A stretch of DNA of 33,372 nt from GYS-P2D sp964414425 (GCA_964414425.1 CAYPWL010000035.1:1-33372), one strand, 5' to 3'. Numbered from the stretch's first letter, positions 1 through 9,724 are shown. Numbers and translations: made by a program. The notes: a model not told the origin generated them from the sequence alone.

Positions 1-3000
1 TTGTTTCAAGATCAGAGCAAGGCAGTCTCAAGTCTGCTGGTGCTTCCATAGATGGTGGCGTGTTATCTACAAGAGAGATCATTGCAGTTGTTGTAGAAAC
101 ATTTCCACACTCATCCGTAGCTGTAAAGGTTACTGTTTGACTAATTTGATCGTTTGCGCAAAAATCGAAAGAACCAAATGAAGTAAAGTCATTAGTGACG
201 ATTACATCACCACAGAGATCTGTTGCAGAAGCTGTGTTTAGCCAAGCTTCTATTGTTGCATCTATATTCTGATCACTACAATTTACTGTTAAGTCTCCAT
301 TTGGTCCAGATAGGTCAGGTGCCGTATTATCTACGACGGTATAGTTGGCAAAGCAAGTCGCAGTATTTCCAGATTGATCAGTCGCGGTAAATTGATACAA
401 TTGCGTTTCACTATTACCACATCCAGGAATCGTTGATATAAGCTCGTTAGTAATTGTAACATCGCCACAATTGTCAGTAGCGCTTGCGCTTGCTAAAAAT
501 GCTGCAAGCCTCTGATCAACAGGGCACTCTTCTAAATTGATTAATACATCGTCAAATGAAACGGTATTATCTGGTATAGGAGATCCCGAAAGTGTTGTTA
601 CGTTGTTTTGCTCATTGTAGAGATAAAAGCGTATACAATATCTCGTCCCTGCACTGGTGCTAAAGTTTGTCGGTTCTACATATTGGAAAAAGTTCATTCC
701 ACCAGCTGTATTAGCAGGAGGGACTTGAGCATTCATAAACAATGTTGTAGCAGACATGAACCCATCAGAACTTATTTCTGCTGTAACTTGAAAATCACCA
801 ATTCCAGAGCCATTCGTTCCGTCAAAGAAGATTCCCTCACGTATACTGGTGATGTTAGTTTTTGCAGATGGTGTGAAGCAGATTTCAGCATAGTCACCAT
901 CTGCTATGGCCTGAGCAGAGGTATTGGTTTGGACATCTGTGAGTACATGCTCGAATGTTGTTCCATTCGGTATTTCAGCGGGGTTACCGTTGTTATCCAA
1001 TAGCTGTACACCTGGTCCAAATGTGATATCTTCGACAGAAGAGATTAATCCATTAGAGTTGTTGAGGCCAGCATAACTCGTGCCTCCATTTTGATTATGA
1101 TTGTATTCTAATGAACCCGTAGTAGGATTGTCGTTAGGTGGTGGGCCTGACCCGCACTCAACTTCTACATCTTCAGGGCATATAATTATGGGCGGTATAT
1201 CGTCTATTGTGATTTTCTGAGTGAATGAGCTTGTACATCCATTAGGCGTATTCAGTGTATAAGTAATCACAGAACCACCTGAACCAGTTGGAGTAAACGT
1301 GGCTCCAGTTCCGTTGCCATTATCTACGACTCCATCACCTGTGAAGACGCCACCAGGAATGGCAGGGGTCAGGCTAATAGTAGCTCCAGGACATAGGTCT
1401 CCCGCAAAAGTAAATGATGCATCTTGTGTGGTACCATCTTCAACATTTATAGTCACCTCGGTAAATTCTGAGCACGAACTTCCAGCGAGGGTGCCGCAAC
1501 CACCAAATGATATCGTTTCGGTTAATCGTAATACAACAGTACCAACCCCAGTCACTTGGATTTGACCTGTGGCCGAATTAATACTGGATGCAGGTCCTGA
1601 CTGTACTGTCCATACTGATGATGCCATGTTATCATAGCTTGGACTGTTTACGATCGGTGTGTATTGATGCACATTAGCAGGGTCTCCATCTGAGAAACAA
1701 ACTTGATCCTGTATGTCGAAGCTCGGTTGAGGCTGCTCGGAGATACATATGAATGCGCTTTTTGAATTAGTCTCGCAATCGTCTGCGGAATCCGAGAGAG
1801 TTGGTGGGGTATAGATGAATTCATAACATCCAGCTTCAGTATAGGAAAAGAAAGAAGACGATACTATACCGGAGCTTGGTCCACTTGATAAAGCCCATGT
1901 TCCACCAAAAATATTTGAGCTATTAAGAGGATCGATTAGGGACTCCAGGGATATGGTGCCTGCAGGATTTACTTCACATTCAATTTTTAAATCCTCAAGA
2001 ACTAAAACCTGTTCTTCAATTATTTCAAAAGTACGACTACAGAACGTAGCACAAATATCGATACCCATTTCATGATTGAGGGTATAAAGACCAGGACCAT
2101 AAGTTGCGAATAGGTTGTCAAACTCCAAGATAACATCTCCATCCGAAATTCCATTCAGACCAATTTCTTCTTCTTGTATTAATGTTCCATCAGGAGCTAT
2201 AAGTGAGAAGCGACTCATTTCATTTCTAGAGCGACCAAGAAGGTCGGGTGATAAATCGTCAAAGAACGGATTCTCATCTGCTACATTAATTCTTAAGTCA
2301 GAAGTGCTTGCGCAAAATTCTCCAGGTAATTCAAAGCACGGTTCCATAGATGGGAATATGGTCACCTGATTACATCCAACAACTGGTTCACATCTTACAT
2401 CGTCTTCCGCTGGAAGATGAAGACAAACTTCATAAATGCCAGCAAACTCAAAGCTTTGCCCAATCAGATGTTCTGGATTTATTCTTATGAAATCTTGAGC
2501 CTGAATCAGTTGGAATACAGAAGCGGTCCCTGAGAATCCAAAAGAGCTTGAAGCATTAAAGGTGTCATGATTATTACCATCGACTAAAGTTGAAGGTACT
2601 TTTGTAATGACAACTTCGGGATTAGCAAAACTCCCATCCGTAAATGCTGCTAAAGCTAAGTCAACTATCGAACCATCAGGATTTAAAAACTGTATTAAGC
2701 TCGAACCATCAGTATAACAGATTGGGCTTGCTGCTATATTCACGATAGGTGCATCAGGGAGATCCAAAACTTCAATATTTCTTGTAAATGAGTTGGTACA
2801 ACCATTTGGACTATTGACGGTATAAGTCACTGCATAGATACCAGGTTCGCTAACGCTAAATGTACCTCCTGTTCCTAAACCAAGATCTGTGACACCCTCT
2901 CCAGTGAAGACTCCACCATCTGCGCCGGCATCTGGATCTAAATCAACAATATCACCAGGACAGGCTGTTGCGTCTATGTCAAAATCAGCATTGAGAGCAG

Positions 3001-6000
3001 TACCATCTTCTACATCAATCTGTACTGAAAACACCTCGGAGCATGACCCAGATGGCAAATTATTACAAGCTCCATAGGAGATCGTCTCCATCATTTCAAC
3101 TACTACAGTGCCAACTCCTGTAATCTGTACTCGCCCCGTCGTAGTATTGAGAATAGTGGCAGGTCCACTAACCACACTAAACACTCTTGTAACGTTGTCA
3201 GTATAGCTGGGGCTGTTAATCAAAGCATCATAAATATGACTGTCTGTATCGCCATCCGAGAAACATATTTGATCTTGAATCTCAAAGCTTGGTTGTGGTT
3301 GTTCGGAAACTCTAACAAAGACATCTTCAGTATCTCCACCGCAATTTGCTAAATCACCTTCGAAGTCAGGGGCTTCATATCTTATCCTATAGCAGCCTGC
3401 TTCACTGTAGAAAAATGAGCTGCCCGAAAAATTTCCTGAAGCTGGACCTGAAACAATAGACCAAGTGCCACCTAAAGAATTATCAGTGCTGCCGTCATTA
3501 AGACTTTCGAGATCGATTATTCCTGTTGCATTTACTACACAATCTATGGCTTCATTAATAAAGCTAACCGACTGGTCAGCAATGATTTCAAAAGTCCGAC
3601 TACAGAAAGTCGCACAATTATCTATGCCCATCTCATGATTGAGGGTATACAAACCTGTACCAAAGTTATTGCCTAAAAAACTAGTCTGAATAGTCACGTC
3701 ACCATCTGCAGCCCCAATCAGTCCGACCTCATTCTCTTCTATTACAGTTCCATCAGGCGTGATTAAAGTCCATACACTCATTTCTTGCCTGGATCGCCCT
3801 AATAAATCGGGATTTAAGTCATCAAATGTTGGATTCTCTGCTGCAACATCAATTGTGAAATTTGCCCCGTTTTCGCAGAGCTGGCCGGGTAGAGAAAAAC
3901 AAGGATCCATGGATGGATATATTGTGATCTGACTACAAGCGGTGATGTCTTCACAACCTTCATTATCTTCTTCAGGGATAAAGAGACAGATTTCATAAAT
4001 GCCAGCATATTCAAAGCTATCACCTATTAGGTGTTCTGGAATAACTCTGATAGCATCTTGAGAAGCTATAAATTGAAATGGTGTTGCCGCGCCTGTTAGA
4101 CCAAAATCTGCTACAGCATCAACGGCTTCATGATTGTTACCATCTACCAATGAAGAGGCAATTTTTGCAATTGTGATTTCTGGATCGGTAAAATCACCAT
4201 CAATAAATGAGTTAGTCAAATTTAGAATGCTCCCATCAGCATTGAAAAATTGTATGCGACTCGATCCGTCTGTGTAACAGATCGGGCTCGCACCTACATC
4301 AATAGTTGGAGCATCTACTGTCCCCCGAACCTCAATTATACAAGTTGAGACACTCGAGCATCCACCACTTGTATTTAGGGTATAGGTAATCGCATAAATC
4401 CCTGGTTCACGTACGGTAAAAGTGCCACCTGTACCGTCGCCATTATCAGTCACGCCAAATCCCATAAATACACCACCTTGTACGGAAGGTCTAAATTCTA
4501 TGATATCGTCTGGACAGACCTCGTCAGAAGACTTTTGAAAAGATGCATCTAATTCTGCTCCTGATTGAACAGTTACATCTAACTCTGTCGTGATTTCACA
4601 ACCATCTTCGACAAATGTATAGGTCAATGTGTGTGTGCCGACTCCTGCATTAGCTGGATTGAACGTCGAGCCTGACACTCCTGGTCCGGTCAATCTGCCA
4701 CCCAATGGACTTACCGCTACCTCTATGTCCTCATCCGCAATGCATAATAGTGTGGGCAAGAATATTTCTGCTTCTTCCTCAATTCCACAAGTACCACTTA
4801 GTTGAAACTCACATCCTTCGCCATCGACTATTGTCACGGACCAATTGGTTTCACCAGGATCTAAAGTTAACGTCACGCTTCCTCCTACCCCTGCGGTGGT
4901 AGAACTTAATACTCCACCTGTAGGCTGCAATATATAGTCTCCACTTCCACCAGGTGTAGCACCCGCAGCAACTGCAGACGGTAGACCTCCTTCAAATCCT
5001 GATATAGTTACTACAGCATTATTGCCAGAGATGCACTCACAAGAAGCTTCTGCACTAATTGGGTCCAAAAGCACAAAGGATATATAGTCAGTCGTAAATC
5101 CACAACCTATTATATTGCCGGTACAGAAGCCCACTGCGGATGGCTCTAAGTCTCCATCGACCCATACAGATCCTAAGACCTCAATGAGGGTATTAGAGGG
5201 TAGATTATTTCCGCCTGTAGAGAGTGGAGCGTTAGAATTAGTATGATCTTGTAGACCTATACCACCACTATTAGTTATAGTGACCGAAGGATTAGATCCA
5301 AGTCCCAGCACATCATATGCATTGACGACATCTCCCGCTACACCACCAAAATTTGTATCATATGGATTTGCAGGGTTCGGTCCCCCTCCATAATAAAAAT
5401 CTAAATGGTAAGTACCTGTTTGATTATCTCCATCTCCTAAGCCTAAGGGGTCAGAAAATGTAAGATTTTGAAGGACATCAATATTTAAAGATTGCCCAGG
5501 ACAAATGATACTTTCGGTTGAATTAAGAGTTCCAGCAAAAGAATTATCTGCAATTGGCCATATCAATGATTCTACGGCAAAGCAATTGCCGTCAAAAATC
5601 ATATCACCGTCACAATCTACTCCTCTTCCTGGTCCACATGTGCCGTCGACCTCTGTTCCTTGTAATCCATTAGTACCACCATTAGTGCGAATTGAAAAAC
5701 TAATAACCCCATCTGCGGCCATCTCAGTGATGTCAGCAGCCGGGATACGGATTTCTAATGGGAAGATGACGTCACACTTATCATTTTCGGGGAGCCCTGT
5801 TACTTCAGATTGTTGAATTATAATGCCACATTCATTAACTATATAAGCAACTTCGCAACCATTATTAAAGTCGCCTCTTAGCGTAATCGTGAGTACCGCA
5901 GCCTCACAAGATTCTCTTTTCCCTTCTTCTACAGGAATATTGAAGAACACATCAGGTCCTTCAGAGCTAAAGCCCGTGTCTCCATTCTCATCACAGTATT

Positions 6001-6268
6001 CTGTGCCGTCCATAACGACTACTGAGCTTGCGCCTCCGATATCTGTAAGAGATACATCGGCCAGAAGGTTGAGATTGTTGTCTCGTGTAGAAATGTTGCT
6101 GCCTACAAATAAGCCTTGACTACAGGCTCTGACATTAAATGCCGGAACTCCTGAGTCATCGCAAGATATGGGATCTGCAAGCTGTGCAGAAAGCGTCACT
6201 GAGACGATTAGGAAAATGGTTGTGTAAATAGCAGGTATGAAAAATCGTCCGTTGAGATAATCCAACAT
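1..6268 (-). CDS. Giant secreted multi-domain surface protein with HYR-like modules (3' end outside window)
   Basis: An uninterrupted minus-strand frame runs from ATG at 6268 to the window edge, giving at least 2,089 residues with no stop. The first ~28 residues (MLDYLNGRFFIPAIYTTIFL, ending near SAQ) are a signal peptide. The rest is rich in Gly, Asn, Asp, Thr and Cys and reads as strings of beta-sandwich modules: a unique N-terminal part (to about residue 560), short modules with the pattern CP-D...GGxFxGxGVxDxGxGTxGTF (about residues 566-650, 1087-1170 and 1609-1692), two long tandem units, a region that looks lectin- or Calx-beta-like (about 1700-1905), then HYR-type repeats carrying ATDxCGDVxxTN and VDNTAP/VDNTPP motifs. 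This is typical of Saprospiria adhesin-like proteins exported by the type IX system; the expected C-terminal sorting domain would lie beyond position 1. A surface or adhesion role is inference. No neighbour on the same strand shares an operon with it inside the window. Confidence 0.9.
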   Translation of the reverse strand, partial: MLDYLNGRFFIPAIYTTIFLIVSVTLSAQLADPISCDDSGVPAFNVRACSQGLFVGSNISTRDNNLNLLADVSLTDIGGASSVVVMDGTEYCDENGDTGFSSEGPDVFFNIPVEEGKRESCEAAVLTITLRGDFNNGCEVAYIVNECGIIIQQSEVTGLPENDKCDVIFPLEIRIPAADITEMAADGVISFSIRTNGGTNGLQGTEVDGTCGPGRGVDCDGDMIFDGNCFAVESLIWPIADNSFAGTLNSTESIICPGQSLNIDVLQNLTFSDPLGLGDGDNQTGTYHLDFYYGGGPNPANPYDTNFGGVAGDVVNAYDVLGLGSNPSVTITNSGGIGLQDHTNSNAPLSTGGNNLPSNTLIEVLGSVWVDGDLEPSAVGFCTGNIIGCGFTTDYISFVLLDPISAEASCECISGNNAVVTISGFEGGLPSAVAAGATPGGSGDYILQPTGGVLSSTTAGVGGSVTLTLDPGETNWSVTIVDGEGCEFQLSGTCGIEEEAEIFLPTLLCIADEDIEVAVSPLGGRLTGPGVSGSTFNPANAGVGTHTLTYTFVEDGCEITTELDVTVQSGAELDASFQKSSDEVCPDDIIEFRPSVQGGVFMGFGVTDNGDGTGGTFTVREPGIYAITYTLNTSGGCSSVSTCIIEVRGTVDAPTIDVGASPICYTDGSSRIQFFNADGSILNLTNSFIDGDFTDPEITIAKIASSLVDGNNHEAVDAVADFGLTGAATPFQFIASQDAIRVIPEHLIGDSFEYAGIYEICLFIPEEDNEGCEDITACSQITIYPSMDPCFSLPGQLCENGANFTIDVAAENPTFDDLNPDLLGRSRQEMSVWTLITPDGTVIEENEVGLIGAADGDVTIQTSFLGNNFGTGLYTLNHEMGIDNCATFCSRTFEIIADQSVSFINEAIDCVVNATGIIDLESLNDGSTDNSLGGTWSIVSGPASGNFSGSSFFYSEAGCYRIRYEAPDFEGDLANCGGDTEDVFVRVSEQPQPSFEIQDQICFSDGDTDSHIYDALINSPSYTDNVTRVFSVVSGPATILNTTTGRVQITGVGTVVVEMMETISYGACNNLPSGSCSEVFSVQIDVEDGTALNADFDIDATACPGDIVDLDPDAGADGGVFTGEGVTDLGLGTGGTFSVSEPGIYAVTYTVNSPNGCTNSFTRNIEVLDLPDAPIVNIAASPICYTDGSSLIQFLNPDGSIVDLALAAFTDGSFANPEVVITKVPSTLVDGNNHDTFNASSSFGFSGTASVFQLIQAQDFIRINPEHLIGQSFEFAGIYEVCLHLPAEDDVRCEPVVGCNQVTIFPSMEPCFELPGEFCASTSDLRINVADENPFFDDLSPDLLGRSRNEMSRFSLIAPDGTLIQEEEIGLNGISDGDVILEFDNLFATYGPGLYTLNHEMGIDICATFCSRTFEIIEEQVLVLEDLKIECEVNPAGTISLESLIDPLNSSNIFGGTWALSSGPSSGIVSSSFFSYTEAGCYEFIYTPPTLSDSADDCETNSKSAFICISEQPQPSFDIQDQVCFSDGDPANVHQYTPIVNSPSYDNMASSVWTVQSGPASSINSATGQIQVTGVGTVVLRLTETISFGGCGTLAGSSCSEFTEVTINVEDGTTQDASFTFAGDLCPGATISLTPAIPGGVFTGDGVVDNGNGTGATFTPTGSGGSVITYTLNTPNGCTSSFTQKITIDDIPPIIICPEDVEVECGSGPPPNDNPTTGSLEYNHNQNGGTSYAGLNNSNGLISSVEDITFGPGVQLLDNNGNPAEIPNGTTFEHVLTDVQTNTSAQAIADGDYAEICFTPSAKTNITSIREGIFFDGTNGSGIGDFQVTAEISSDGFMSATTLFMNAQVPPANTAGGMNFFQYVEPTNFSTSAGTRYCIRFYLYNEQNNVTTLSGSPIPDNTVSFDDVLINLEECPVDQRLAAFLASASATDNCGDVTITNELISTIPGCGNSETQLYQFTATDQSGNTATCFANYTVVDNTAPDLSGPNGDLTVNCSDQNIDATIEAWLNTASATDLCGDVIVTNDFTSFGSFDFCANDQISQTVTFTATDECGNVSTTTAMISLVDNTPPSMEAPADLRLPCSDLET
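1193..2755 (-). repeat. Tandem unit 2 of a ~520-residue intragenic repeat
   Basis: This 1,563-base stretch (about residues 1172-1692) is the second copy of the module described for unit 1. It carries the same ordered landmarks, with small in-frame length differences: the offset between copies drifts from 1,560 to 1,566 bases and back. It ends at TIDDIP, where the sequence passes into a different kind of module. Confidence 0.85.
2756..4315 (-). repeat. Tandem unit 1 of a ~520-residue intragenic repeat
   Basis: This 1,560-base stretch (about residues 652-1171) starts at DAPTIDVGASPICYTDGSS and ends just before the matching DAPIVNIAASPICYTDGSS. Landmarks recur in the same order in unit 2 at an offset of 1,560-1,566 bases: SPICYTDGSS, LVDGNNH, EHLIG-SFE-AGIYE, GRSR-EMS, LYTLNHEMGID, FCSRTFEII, SEQPQPSF-IQDQ and CSE. 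The two units are clearly diverged rather than identical, so the duplication is old. Confidence 0.85.
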
Positions 6269-6671
6269 TGTCTTATGGTGTTTTAGTTATTTATAGCGGG
6301 GGAGAAACAGATGATATAATGTAGAATAAAGAGTTTCGATAGATTCTTTGTCTGTTTTCACCTTCGCTCATTTCTTATAAAAAGAAATGCCATTAAAATT
6401 AGTGAATGAAGTTCGAAACTGCACGCTCTTAGGAGTTGATTAATATGTTAAATAAAATGCTCATATATATTTTAACGCTTTTGGTAAATTAGACCAGAAC
6501 TAAGTAAAGCTAATGAGCAAATAGAGATTTATCAAATGATTAGAATTTAATCAACTGTAGTTTTGTCTTAAGAAATGGTGATTGTAAAATTTATCAATGA
6601 ATATTTATCAGAAAAGAAAACTATTAGGCCGAATTCTGATCATTTAAATTGTGTATCACTACTTTGAGCGT
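6269..6671. other. Divergent intergenic region, AT-rich
   Basis: About 400 bases lie between the start of the giant surface protein (leftward) and the small membrane protein (rightward). No convincing gene is seen on either strand. It contains an 8-bp perfect hairpin, CATTTCTT/AAGAAATG with a five-base loop (6369-6389), and one -7-like box at 6558-6565. It presumably holds promoters for both flanking genes. Confidence 0.6.
6558..6565 (+). promoter_or_regulatory. Possible Bacteroidota -7 box (TAGTTTTG)
   Basis: TAGTTTTG matches the TAnnTTTG consensus of the Bacteroidota primary sigma factor and lies about 105 bases before the likely start of the small membrane protein. No convincing TTG -33 element is seen at the usual distance, so this is a weak call. 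Confidence 0.3.
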
Positions 6672-7091
6672 ATGTCTTGGATGTTGATCAGTCTTTTACT
6701 CTCCACCTTCATGACGGGTGTCATATGGATCATACAAATAGTTCATTACCCATCTTTCAGGTACATCCCTGATTATCAGTGGTCTATCGCCCACAAAGAG
6801 CATGTGAGCGGTATTACATTCATCGTTGCGCCTGTAATGGTTATTGAGGCTTTAAGTAGGCTTTATTTATTGTATATACAGGTTAACGTTACCACGATCA
6901 TAACCAGCTTGTTTTTATTGGTGATTTGGTTATCGACTTTTTTTATCCAAGTTCCTATTCATAATCAATTAGAGAAATCATGGTCTCTACAATTAGTCAA
7001 CCGACTTGTAAAAACTAATTGGATAAGAACGGCTCTATGGACTCTTAATACAGCTATACTATTCATCGGGTATACACCTAATTTTAGCTAA
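6672..7091 (+). CDS. Small four-helix integral membrane protein, function unknown
   Basis: A 139-residue protein starting MSWMLISLLLSTFMTGVIW. Four hydrophobic segments are visible: roughly residues 3-23, 48-68, 73-93 and 116-135. The loop after the first helix has the pattern IQIVHYPSFRYIPDYQWSI, and FFIQVPIHNQLE follows the third. This resembles a family of small conserved membrane proteins from Bacteroidota and cyanobacteria that I recognise by pattern but cannot name firmly; it may be DUF1772-like. A GTG at 6651 is in frame and would add seven residues (MYHYFER); the ATG at 6672 is preferred because it places the first membrane helix at the N-terminus. The next gene begins about 150 bases downstream, so an operon is uncertain. 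Confidence 0.7.
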   Translation: MSWMLISLLLSTFMTGVIWIIQIVHYPSFRYIPDYQWSIAHKEHVSGITFIVAPVMVIEALSRLYLLYIQVNVTTIITSLFLLVIWLSTFFIQVPIHNQLEKSWSLQLVNRLVKTNWIRTALWTLNTAILFIGYTPNFS

Positions 7092-7183
7092 GGTCATAAT
7101 ATTACGATCATGCCCCTCGTATTTAACAGGATTAGTTTATTCAAATATTAAAACGTTCCTATTTTACAAAGTCTACCCTAATC

Positions 7184-7198
7184 GACGAAATTTTCGTC
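7184..7198. repeat. Short perfect inverted repeat upstream of the DUF5723 gene
   Basis: GACGAA-ATT-TTCGTC forms a six-bp stem with a three-base loop about 40 bases before the start codon. It has no following T-tract, so it may be an operator or a leader hairpin rather than a terminator. Confidence 0.3.
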
Positions 7199-7238
7199 AT
7201 CCAATTATTACTTAAAATAAGACTTTGTGAAGACTAAC

Positions 7239-8672
7239 ATGAAATTTAGTCCGATAGGACTGGTTATTTTTTTGGTCCAATTATTTAATCCAATTATTTA
7301 TGCTCAGCAGGCCGCTGGATTATTTTATGATAACTATGTTGGTATCCATGGGGTAGTTAAAAATCCTGCATCAGGACAGCACGGACGTTTAGGCTGGGAC
7401 GTTAATATTGGATCGGCTCATCTATATGGTCGGACAACATATGGCAGTATTATTAACACCAGTTTATTTGATTTAGTCGGCGGAATAGAAACGCCACCGA
7501 TTTTTGGTGACGATGAAATGTTGGCTAATTCCGAGGATCGAGGGATTGTATTTAATGATGGTGCGGCTTCTGCTTATGCGCATGTTGACATTATGGGGCC
7601 TTCATTTTGGATAGATTTAAAACCAATAGGAATAGGTGGATTTGTAAGAGGTAGAGTAGATGCGAGTGCTCCTGATGTACCATCAGAATTGTCTTATTCA
7701 GTGCTTCAGAATCTTGCTGTAAACGCAATGCAATCTATCGGTGAAGTACAAAGTGCTGGTGCAGCTTGGACAGAATATGGCTTGAGTCTGTCCTCCAATT
7801 CCTTTGGATATGATGATATAAGCGTAGGTATTAATGTAAAGTATCTTCAGGGTCACGAAGGGTATCATATCAGTAGTCCTGGTAATTTTGATTTTAACAG
7901 GACAGTAGGTAATCAACTCGAGATAAATACTCCTGAGGCAATTCTTGCATTTACAGATGGATTTAGGGATGTGAGTAATCTGTCCAGATCTAATGCAGGT
8001 AATGGCTGGGCCATTGATATAGGATATAGCAAACAGTTTTTAAGAAGCCGCTTGGGTATTTCAATCTTAGATATAGGTAGAATACAGTTCAATAATGGCA
8101 GTGTACTCCACCGGCTCGCTTTGAATGAAGCAATAGAATTAGATATAGATGAGTTATCGACCGTAAGTTCAATCGAAGAACTTATAGAAATAGTTGATAT
8201 AGCGGCCTTGAATTCCACTTTAGTGGACAATAGTTTTACTGTAAGAACTCCCGCAAGACTACTGATTAATTATGATTATCATGTGGATCAATATATCTAT
8301 ATAAATGGAGTAATTAGTCAATCTTTGGCTACCTCCAATCAGTCTATTCGATCAGAGAATAATGTAACCATAAGTCCCAGATATGAGCGAAGATGGTTGG
8401 CTGTGACCGTGCCTGTTACTGTCAATAGTTATGAATCAGTACACCTCGGATTAGCAGCAAGATTTGGGCCAGTAACTATCGGTACTGATAATCTCCATAG
8501 TCTGTTTGGGGATCAAGCATTCAATGGGTCAAGTGTTTATGCTGCTGTACGAGTCTATCCATTTAGAGATAGTAAACATAGCCGAGGTGTAGAATGTCCC
8601 AGAATCAAGAGGTCACCCTGGGACAGCGCTAAGCCGGTAAAAGGAGCAGAAAGGATGCGCTCGCCACGATAA
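7239..8672 (+). CDS. DUF5723-family outer membrane beta-barrel protein
   Basis: The mature protein follows a signal peptide (MKFSPIGLVIFLVQLFNPII, cleavage after YAQ). It opens with AAGLFYDNYVGIHGVVKNPA and LGWDVNIGSAHLYG, the hallmark start of DUF5723 proteins, which are predicted PorP/PorV-like outer-membrane barrels of Bacteroidota. Alternating hydrophobic/polar strands continue to the C-terminus (SVYAAVRVYPF), followed by a basic tail (CPRIKRSPWDS...) that probably faces the periplasm. The frame also has a GTG at 7227, four codons earlier; ATG 7239 is preferred for the compact signal peptide. Length (477 residues) fits the family. Exact function is unknown. The DUF5519-kinase gene begins 32 bases after the stop. 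Confidence 0.8.
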   Translation: MKFSPIGLVIFLVQLFNPIIYAQQAAGLFYDNYVGIHGVVKNPASGQHGRLGWDVNIGSAHLYGRTTYGSIINTSLFDLVGGIETPPIFGDDEMLANSEDRGIVFNDGAASAYAHVDIMGPSFWIDLKPIGIGGFVRGRVDASAPDVPSELSYSVLQNLAVNAMQSIGEVQSAGAAWTEYGLSLSSNSFGYDDISVGINVKYLQGHEGYHISSPGNFDFNRTVGNQLEINTPEAILAFTDGFRDVSNLSRSNAGNGWAIDIGYSKQFLRSRLGISILDIGRIQFNNGSVLHRLALNEAIELDIDELSTVSSIEELIEIVDIAALNSTLVDNSFTVRTPARLLINYDYHVDQYIYINGVISQSLATSNQSIRSENNVTISPRYERRWLAVTVPVTVNSYESVHLGLAARFGPVTIGTDNLHSLFGDQAFNGSSVYAAVRVYPFRDSKHSRGVECPRIKRSPWDSAKPVKGAERMRSPR

Positions 8673-8704
8673 AAAAAGCGGTGATTTAAACTACCTTTAG
8701 GGAA

Positions 8705-9724
8705 ATGATTGATATGTCGAAATCACTTGATATTCCTGAGAGGACGGGCAAAGCACCTAAGGTAGCCGGATATGTGCCTCATCAACAGATAGATCAACAC
8801 TCGAATAAAGAAGTTTTTGAGGCATTAAAAATGCGTGCTGCAGAACTGCCTCATGTGAGCTTGATCAAGAGTCGAACCACTGTTGATGAATCAATAGGGC
8901 TCTCCATCGATCCAGGAGTAAAACTTCATCCCAAGGCCGAACGTGAGTTTACACATCTTAATGTTGAGCCTGGACCAGGTAGTTTTCATGTTAAGTTGCC
9001 AACTGAAATTTTAGATTATATAGTCTCTCGTGGATGGGGTATCTATCATCCGATGAGCGAGGTACTCAGAGGTCGCCCTGGACAGATAGCAGTAGCACTG
9101 GTATATGCTCCCAGGGATATGGAGGAATTAGAAGTGGCTATGGCTATTTTGAATTATGCACACGAGTTTTCTATTAGTACGCCTAATAAGAGATCTATAT
9201 TCTCGTTGGTTGGTTTTATGGGTTGTGGGAAGACAAGTATTGGTAAGCGCATCTCAAAAGATCTCAAAATCCCATTCGTTGATTTGGATGCTTATATAGA
9301 GGAAGCCGAAGGATTAACCATTAATGAAATCTTCACTCTACATGGAGAAAGCACATTTAGATTGCTTGAGACTCATTACCTCAATGCACTTGTTGACAAG
9401 AATGATAAACTGATACTTGCTACTGGTGGTGGGACACCATGCTATGATCAAAATTGGGCTGCCCTCGATCAGACGTACACCATCTATATCGAACGTACGG
9501 ACAAGTACCTTTTTAAAAATCTACAAAAGAAGAAAAAGAAACGACCACTGATTAAAAACCTATCTGATGAGGCATTAAAGCGCTTGATTACGGAAAAAAT
9601 GAAAATAAGAGCGGCTGCATATCGAAAATCCGATATCAACTATTTTGCCGAAGGATCTAAGCAGGATATCGCCAAAGGCCTCTCGAAAAAGATAAAGAAG
9701 AAATTGAAAAAACTAAAGAGCTAG
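8705..9724 (+). CDS. aroK: Fusion of a DUF5519 (luciferase-like) domain with shikimate kinase
   Basis: This 339-residue protein has two parts. Residues ~20-158 resemble DUF5519, often labelled luciferase family: EFTHLNVEPGPGSFHVKLP, GWGIYHPMSE and VYAPRDMEELEVA are its characteristic blocks. Residues ~163-330 are a full shikimate kinase, which phosphorylates shikimate at the 3-hydroxyl using ATP (chorismate pathway, cytoplasm). Seen there are the Walker A GFMGCGKT (170-177), D193/D195 of the substrate site, FRLLE with R219, TGGG (240-243), the lid KKRPL (R280) and YRKSD (R307), all in the right order. The C-terminus is very lysine-rich. ATG 8705 and ATG 8714 are both possible starts. Its stop shares the sequence CTAG with the stop of the convergent gene. 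Whether this is the organism's only AroK cannot be told from the window. Catalytic competence is inferred from the intact motifs. Confidence 0.85.
   Translation: MIDMSKSLDIPERTGKAPKVAGYVPHQQIDQHSNKEVFEALKMRAAELPHVSLIKSRTTVDESIGLSIDPGVKLHPKAEREFTHLNVEPGPGSFHVKLPTEILDYIVSRGWGIYHPMSEVLRGRPGQIAVALVYAPRDMEELEVAMAILNYAHEFSISTPNKRSIFSLVGFMGCGKTSIGKRISKDLKIPFVDLDAYIEEAEGLTINEIFTLHGESTFRLLETHYLNALVDKNDKLILATGGGTPCYDQNWAALDQTYTIYIERTDKYLFKNLQKKKKKRPLIKNLSDEALKRLITEKMKIRAAAYRKSDINYFAEGSKQDIAKGLSKKIKKKLKKLKS

Noticed and set aside
608..1003. 131-codon plus-strand open frame
   Set aside because: Antisense to the giant surface protein, which has an uninterrupted frame with recognisable modules through this region.
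1193..4315. CRISPR-like or satellite repeat
   Set aside because: The repetition is between two long diverged coding units in one frame, not short identical direct repeats with spacers.
7698..8230. Two minus-strand open frames
   Set aside because: Antisense to the DUF5723 barrel gene; composition is that of a shadow frame.
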